Shown one piece after another: positions 8,531-12,526 of a stretch of DNA of 12,526 nt (positions are counted from its first letter, which is position 1; the number at the start of each line of letters is the position of its first letter). The stretch is taken from contig WLDA01000010.1 in NCBI GenBank assembly GCA_009705025.1, positions 1 to 12,526 of the forward strand, read 5' to 3'. This DNA comes from Actinomycetota bacterium. GTDB lineage: Bacteria > Actinomycetota > Actinomycetes > Nanopelagicales > Nanopelagicaceae. Position numbers and translations under genes: made by a program. The notes under the pieces were generated by a model that was not told the DNA's origin, did no database searches, and was given only the letters and a program-made list of their open reading frames with translations.

Positions 8531-10789
8531 CTAGGCGATTATCGGCAGCGCTACGTCTGGGGTTCGATGTTCGCGATGCGCCACTAAAGAGGCTTCGTGA
8601 TATTGCTCAATTTTTTCCTGCAAATCTTTCTCAAGATAAGGCCGACCATCTACTAACGAACCTTCGATGCCATCGATGACAGCCGCTACATCTTCACCAC
8701 TCATTGTCTTATGCGTTTCGAGTGCGTGGGCCAGGGCAAGGACTTGGGTTCGATTAGCAATCAAGATTTCTTCAGCTTTAGCAAGTAATCCCGTGAGGTT
8801 ATCTTCGATTCGATCACTAAGTGCCAGACGTATCTGCTTTGCAGTGTCATCCTTACCTTTTCCACCACCAGGTGCGCCTACCTCGAAACGTCGATTACTC
8901 GCATGTGAAGAAATCGTTGATCCCATTCCCCAATGACCTTCCATGAGAGACGCGATAGTTGTTGCACTCTCTAAATCCCCCGATACACCAGAAGAATTAT
9001 CCCCATCGAAAAACATTCGTTCTCCAGCAAGGGAGGCAAGTGAAACCAAAATATCTGATTCATATTCGGTTCGCCATCTAGTGAACTGATCGTCAGGTGG
9101 AATGCTTGCAACCATTCCTAAGTAATCAGAACCCTTTTCAATCGTTGCTAAATCGATCGACATATGTTGTCGAACTCTATGAGCCATAACCGCGTGGCAT
9201 GCTTCATGAACTGCCACCGCATGACGCTCTCGCTCGATGTATTCAACATCTTCGGATGGTCCTAGTTCCTTTTGTTGCTTAGCTTTGACAACATCAGACC
9301 ACTCAATTGATGTGCGTCCGTTACGGATGGCGAAAATTAGAGCTTCGTTGATTGTGTCCTTGATTGTTGCGCCAGTTGCATATGGAGTAATCGTTGCCAA
9401 TTTATCAATCTCTTCAGGCGTTAGTGAATGAGAAACTTTCGCTAAATATCCCTCGTATGTGCGAACACGACCAGCCTTACTTGGATAACCAACACGATAC
9501 ATGCGATCAATACGACCGGGACGTAGAAGCGCTTCATCGAGTGCTTCTGGCATATTTGTTGCCATCACAACAAGGATTCGATATTTCGGTGGATTCTTAG
9601 GTCGCATTCCTAAAGTTCTGCGAACGATTCGATTGAAAAAACCACGGGGTTTCTTCAATCCCGACAATTCAGTCAGCAGTGCTTGCAAAGTTCCTGAACC
9701 GCCGCCGCCACCTGCTGCCCCACCCATAACAAACTTTTCGTGAACCAATGCAGATGCTGCAGATGGTGAGAGATACGCACCTCCATGACACGAGTCGCCG
9801 AATACTCCAGGTGTTGATGAAGCGCTGAAACGTTGTGGTCCACCTGATGAAACGATGCCGCGATTTCCAAGTGAATCTGCTTCATCGATGAAAACAACAA
9901 CTCCACCGTAGCGAAGTGCCAGCTTTCTCAATTTTCTAAAAAGGCTTTTCACTTTCAAAATACCAACACCCATGAACATATTTGTAAATGCACCTGGATC
10001 AACAAATACGAATGGCTTACCTGTCTCTCCTGCCATTGACTCTGCCATCAATGTCTTACCTGTTCCTGGAGGTCCCCACAAAAGAATTCCACCTGGAACA
10101 TAACCGCCATGCTTTTCAATCTCTTCGGGAGTTTCTAAGAAAAGTAGATTCTCACGAATTCGATTGAGTACGTGATCTTGACCCCACACATCGCTAAAAC
10201 GTGTGCGAATGTCATCAGGGAAATATGTCTCTACTCCACCTCTGCTGAGAAACCAAAAGATTGCAGCAAATTGAATGATTACAAAAAAGACTGCAAAGAG
10301 TAATTGTCCAAGCATTGGCAATGCGCTAAAGAAAGCTTTAGGTGCAAGAAAGAGTGCTCGTACCGGAGTCTCTTTATAGATAGCGCCTAGAACTACTGAT
10401 AAGAGAAAAACTAATAGTAACCATTTGATTACGCGCGATAATCTAAAGCGAGTCCAGTCACTCAACTTGTGAAGCAAGCGATCCACAAAAGTGAAATAGC
10501 GTTGCCACAAGCCGTGATAAGGAGCAAGGAGTTCTGCGAGTGCGAAGTGAACTTGTCGAATAACTTCGATGACAACTAATCCAAGCAACCAACGCTTGCT
10601 TTGCGCGACATCTTTGACGCTATCAGAAAAACTAAGGATTGGATTATCTGCCAAATTTGACCAGACGAGAATGAAGAATGTGATTCCAAAAAGAAGGAAG
10701 AACTTTGTTCTATCGTAGAAAGAAAGATGGATGCGAGTTTTGCGATCAGTATCGCGCGCTCTACTAGGCTTATTCTCTAGTTGGCTCAT
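8531..10789 (-). CDS. Divergent FtsH-like membrane AAA+ ATPase / M41 zinc metalloprotease
   Basis: A 752-residue protein with an FtsH-type core: Walker A GPPGTGKT (239-246), pore loop MFMG (F272), Walker B VVVFIDEAD (D302, E303), sensor ATN (410-412), arginine fingers in LLRPGRIDR (R426, R429), zinc motif HEACH (H528, E529, H532) and third ligand D605 in GDLESAT. The HExxH-to-Asp spacing matches FtsH, so ATPase and protease both look active. Oddities: the first about 195 residues hold hydrophobic segments at about 29-45, 67-88, 120-138 and 155-181 with no room for the usual FtsH extracytoplasmic domain between a helix pair. Two insertions follow Walker B (about 309-366 and 379-404). Likely role: ATP-driven degradation or remodelling of membrane proteins; substrate unknown. 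Start ATG at 10789 has AGGGGAG four bases upstream and overlaps the lipoprotein stop (ATGA). It could be the cell's only FtsH or a second paralogue. Confidence 0.9.
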   Translation of the reverse strand: MSQLENKPSRARDTDRKTRIHLSFYDRTKFFLLFGITFFILVWSNLADNPILSFSDSVKDVAQSKRWLLGLVVIEVIRQVHFALAELLAPYHGLWQRYFTFVDRLLHKLSDWTRFRLSRVIKWLLLVFLLSVVLGAIYKETPVRALFLAPKAFFSALPMLGQLLFAVFFVIIQFAAIFWFLSRGGVETYFPDDIRTRFSDVWGQDHVLNRIRENLLFLETPEEIEKHGGYVPGGILLWGPPGTGKTLMAESMAGETGKPFVFVDPGAFTNMFMGVGILKVKSLFRKLRKLALRYGGVVVFIDEADSLGNRGIVSSGGPQRFSASSTPGVFGDSCHGGAYLSPSAASALVHEKFVMGGAAGGGGGSGTLQALLTELSGLKKPRGFFNRIVRRTLGMRPKNPPKYRILVVMATNMPEALDEALLRPGRIDRMYRVGYPSKAGRVRTYEGYLAKVSHSLTPEEIDKLATITPYATGATIKDTINEALIFAIRNGRTSIEWSDVVKAKQQKELGPSEDVEYIERERHAVAVHEACHAVMAHRVRQHMSIDLATIEKGSDYLGMVASIPPDDQFTRWRTEYESDILVSLASLAGERMFFDGDNSSGVSGDLESATTIASLMEGHWGMGSTISSHASNRRFEVGAPGGGKGKDDTAKQIRLALSDRIEDNLTGLLAKAEEILIANRTQVLALAHALETHKTMSGEDVAAVIDGIEGSLVDGRPYLEKDLQEKIEQYHEASLVAHREHRTPDVALPIIA

Positions 10790-11427
10790 CTGGCTCCCCT
10801 TACGGTAAATGAATTTGAGATCTCGGTCATGAGTTTTTCGTTCTTCTTATAACAACTATTGGTACATCGAATTATGAATAAATAGACCTTCGAGCGATCC
10901 GGAGAAACCATCGCTGTCTGATCGATGGTTTGCGCAACTCCATTATGCGTAAATGTGAAAATTGTTCGAACTCCACGTGCACCCTTTTCAACTACTTCGT
11001 AATCATCATAAATATCAAATGGTGGCGTATCGGCAGTCGGCTCACTTACCCACTGCGAAAGAGGAACGATGACATCGCGCAAAACATTCAAGGAGACCGC
11101 ATTAATCTCATCGGCAGATAAGTTGCGTACTCGTGCAAAGGCAACAGGTTTCTTTGGTGCATCGATATCAAAGATCGAAGATGGTTTCACTTTTGGTGCA
11201 ATTGAGTAAGCCACTTGCCACGTTACTAAACTCTGGCGTTGCGCCGCTAAACCTTGTGCATTCTTTGCCTCGAATTTATTCAACGCTGCATTACTAATGT
11301 GATGCCATTTCTTTGGAACAGTAAAGAAAACTCCCTCTGATTTTGATGCAGCATACGTTTGTGACTGAGCGCCGCAGCTAGTCAATAAAAGAAGTGAAGC
11401 AAGAACTAATCCGAGAGACTTTTTCAC
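10786..11427 (-). CDS. Putative lipoprotein, possibly PsbP/Mog1-like fold
   Basis: I do not recognise a named family. With the GTG start at 11427 the protein has 213 residues and begins with a classic lipoprotein signal: two lysines, the hydrophobic run LGLVLASLLLL and lipobox LTSC (C18). It would be lipid-anchored on the outer face of the membrane. AGAGAG nine bases upstream supports this start; an ATG at 11463 would add 12 residues, overlap aspS by 23 bases and has GAGAG upstream, so it remains possible. The mature part opens with GVFFTVPKKWHHIS and ends with VYLFIIRCTNSCYKK...ISNSFTVR, a layout seen in PsbP/DcrB-like alpha/beta domains (inference). Two cysteines (C188, C192) could form a disulfide. 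Its stop overlaps the FtsH-like start by four bases, suggesting joint production and perhaps joint function. Confidence 0.8.
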   Translation of the reverse strand: MKKSLGLVLASLLLLTSCGAQSQTYAASKSEGVFFTVPKKWHHISNAALNKFEAKNAQGLAAQRQSLVTWQVAYSIAPKVKPSSIFDIDAPKKPVAFARVRNLSADEINAVSLNVLRDVIVPLSQWVSEPTADTPPFDIYDDYEVVEKGARGVRTIFTFTHNGVAQTIDQTAMVSPDRSKVYLFIIRCTNSCYKKNEKLMTEISNSFTVRGAR

Positions 11428-11440
11428 TCGCGAATTCTCT

Positions 11441-12526
11441 CTAACTTCCCTTCGAAGCGCCATCTATACCGCTCTCTTTGCGTTGAGCGGGTGTAATTGG
11501 CGTAGGTGCTCCCGTGAGTGGATCTCCCCCACTAGCAGTCTTTGGGAAGGCGATAACTTCTCGGATTGAATCTGAGCCGGAAAGTAGAGCGCAGACTCGA
11601 TCTAGGCCAAGGGCTATTCCGCCATGTGGTGGTGGGCCGTAATTGAATGCCTCAAGTAAGAATCCAAATTTACTTGCCGCTTCTTCATCACTTAGGCCAA
11701 TGACGGAGAAAACATCTTTTTGAATTTGGCGATCATGAATACGAATTGAGCCTCCGCCAAGTTCTGTTCCATTCAAAACAATGTCATATGCATATGCCAA
11801 CGCATTTGCAGGATCTTTGGAAAATGTTGATGCGAACTCTGGTTTTGGACCAGTAAATGGATGATGTACCGCTGTCCATCCACCGTTATCAGTTGGTTCA
11901 AACATTGGCGCATCTACAACCCAGAGAAATTCCCACTTACCTGCTGGAATAAGGTCGCAACGCTTTCCGATTTCGAGGCGAACTGCGCCTAGAAGATTGA
12001 GAGAAGCAGTTCGCTCTCCCGCAGCGAAAAAGATTGCATCTCCTGGCTTTGCGCCAACAGTTGCAACTATTGAGCCCTGTTCTTCTTCAGATAAATTCTT
12101 TGCAACCGGGCCACCTAAGGTTCCATCATCTGCGACCAAAATGTAAGCAAGTCCTTTTGCACCACGTGCCTTTGCCCAGTCTTGCCATGCATCGAGTTCA
12201 CGTCGAGCTGAATTCGCTCCTCCAGGCATGATGACCGCGCCAACATATGGTGCTTGGAAAACTCTAAATGGTGTTTGGGCAAAGAATGATGTGAGTTCTT
12301 GAAGTTTGAGTCCGAAACGTAAATCAGGTTTATCCGAACCGTAATTACTCATTGCATCTGCATAGGTCATACGCATAAGAGGCAAGGAAATTTCGTAGTT
12401 AGCGACTTCTTTCCAGATTTTTGCAACAATCTTTTCGGCAACAGCCAAAATATCCTCTTGATCAATAAATGACATTTCGATATCAAGTTGAGTAAATTCT
12501 GGTTGACGATCTGCTCGGAAATCTTC
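11441..12526 (-). CDS. aspS: Aspartyl-tRNA synthetase (partial, 5' end off the right edge)
   Basis: Charges tRNA-Asp (or tRNA-Asp and tRNA-Asn in non-discriminating forms). The window holds the last 361 residues of an enzyme normally about 590 long; the N-terminal anticodon-binding domain and class II motif 1 lie beyond the edge, so which tRNAs it charges cannot be judged. The in-window part opens in motif 2, [20 protein letters not shown]; the ATG at 12475 is internal to this motif and is not the start. Then come [20 protein letters not shown], the bacterial GAD insertion (including [10 protein letters not shown]), [27 protein letters not shown], and motif 3 with GLDRV (arginine codon 11597-11599). 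The TAG stop at 11443-11441 lies 13 bases before the preferred lipoprotein start. Confidence 0.97.
   Translation of the reverse strand, partial: EDFRADRQPEFTQLDIEMSFIDQEDILAVAEKIVAKIWKEVANYEISLPLMRMTYADAMSNYGSDKPDLRFGLKLQELTSFFAQTPFRVFQAPYVGAVIMPGGANSARRELDAWQDWAKARGAKGLAYILVADDGTLGGPVAKNLSEEEQGSIVATVGAKPGDAIFFAAGERTASLNLLGAVRLEIGKRCDLIPAGKWEFLWVVDAPMFEPTDNGGWTAVHHPFTGPKPEFASTFSKDPANALAYAYDIVLNGTELGGGSIRIHDRQIQKDVFSVIGLSDEEAASKFGFLLEAFNYGPPPHGGIALGLDRVCALLSGSDSIREVIAFPKTASGGDPLTGAPTPITPAQRKESGIDGASKGS

Noticed and set aside
9692..9723. A GC-rich repeat-like run, possibly a microsatellite
   Set aside because: It is explained by the in-frame glycine codons of the FtsH-like protein's glycine-rich loop, with mixed third positions.
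1..12526. tRNA or rRNA genes, CRISPR arrays, insertion sequences, intrinsic terminators
   Set aside because: No cloverleaf-like or spaced direct repeats, no transposase frames and no stem followed by a T-run were seen; coding sequence fills almost the whole window.

Overview
The window is a dense, single-strand block of core bacterial genes: twelve protein-coding genes, all on the minus strand, with no gap longer than about 57 bases. In transcription order (right to left) they are aspS (5' end off the right edge), a small lipoprotein, a divergent FtsH-like AAA+ metalloprotease, a DUF948-type membrane protein, alaS, ruvX, mltG, aroE, a short prepilin peptidase, aroC, aroK and aroB (3' end off the left edge).

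Organism: the order alaS-ruvX-mltG-aroE-prepilin peptidase-aroC-aroK-aroB, with aspS upstream, is the actinobacterial arrangement; from memory, Mycobacterium tuberculosis has the same order. By eye the base composition is mid-40s percent GC, low for that phylum. Genes are packed with many 4-base stop/start overlaps. Low GC, streamlining and this synteny together suggest a small-genome aquatic actinobacterium, for example the freshwater acI / Nanopelagicales group. That placement is an inference.

Layout. (1) 10786-12526: translation (AspRS), then a lipoprotein translationally coupled to the FtsH-like protease. (2) 8111-8473: small DUF948 protein, preceded by a 57-base spacer that could hold a weak promoter. 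(3) 3980-8101: AlaRS, the YqgF/RuvX nuclease-fold protein and the MltG peptidoglycan lytic transglycosylase. (4) 1-3983: shikimate pathway genes aroE, aroC, aroK and aroB, interrupted by an A24 prepilin peptidase. Together these four aro genes supply 3-dehydroquinate synthesis, shikimate formation, shikimate phosphorylation and chorismate formation.

No RNA genes, mobile elements, CRISPR arrays or clear intrinsic terminators were seen. Most of the window is ordinary housekeeping sequence. The part most worth a second look is the lipoprotein / FtsH-like pair. The protease keeps every catalytic motif, but has an unusual N-terminal membrane region with no evident FtsH extracytoplasmic domain, and about 63 extra residues inside the ATPase domain.
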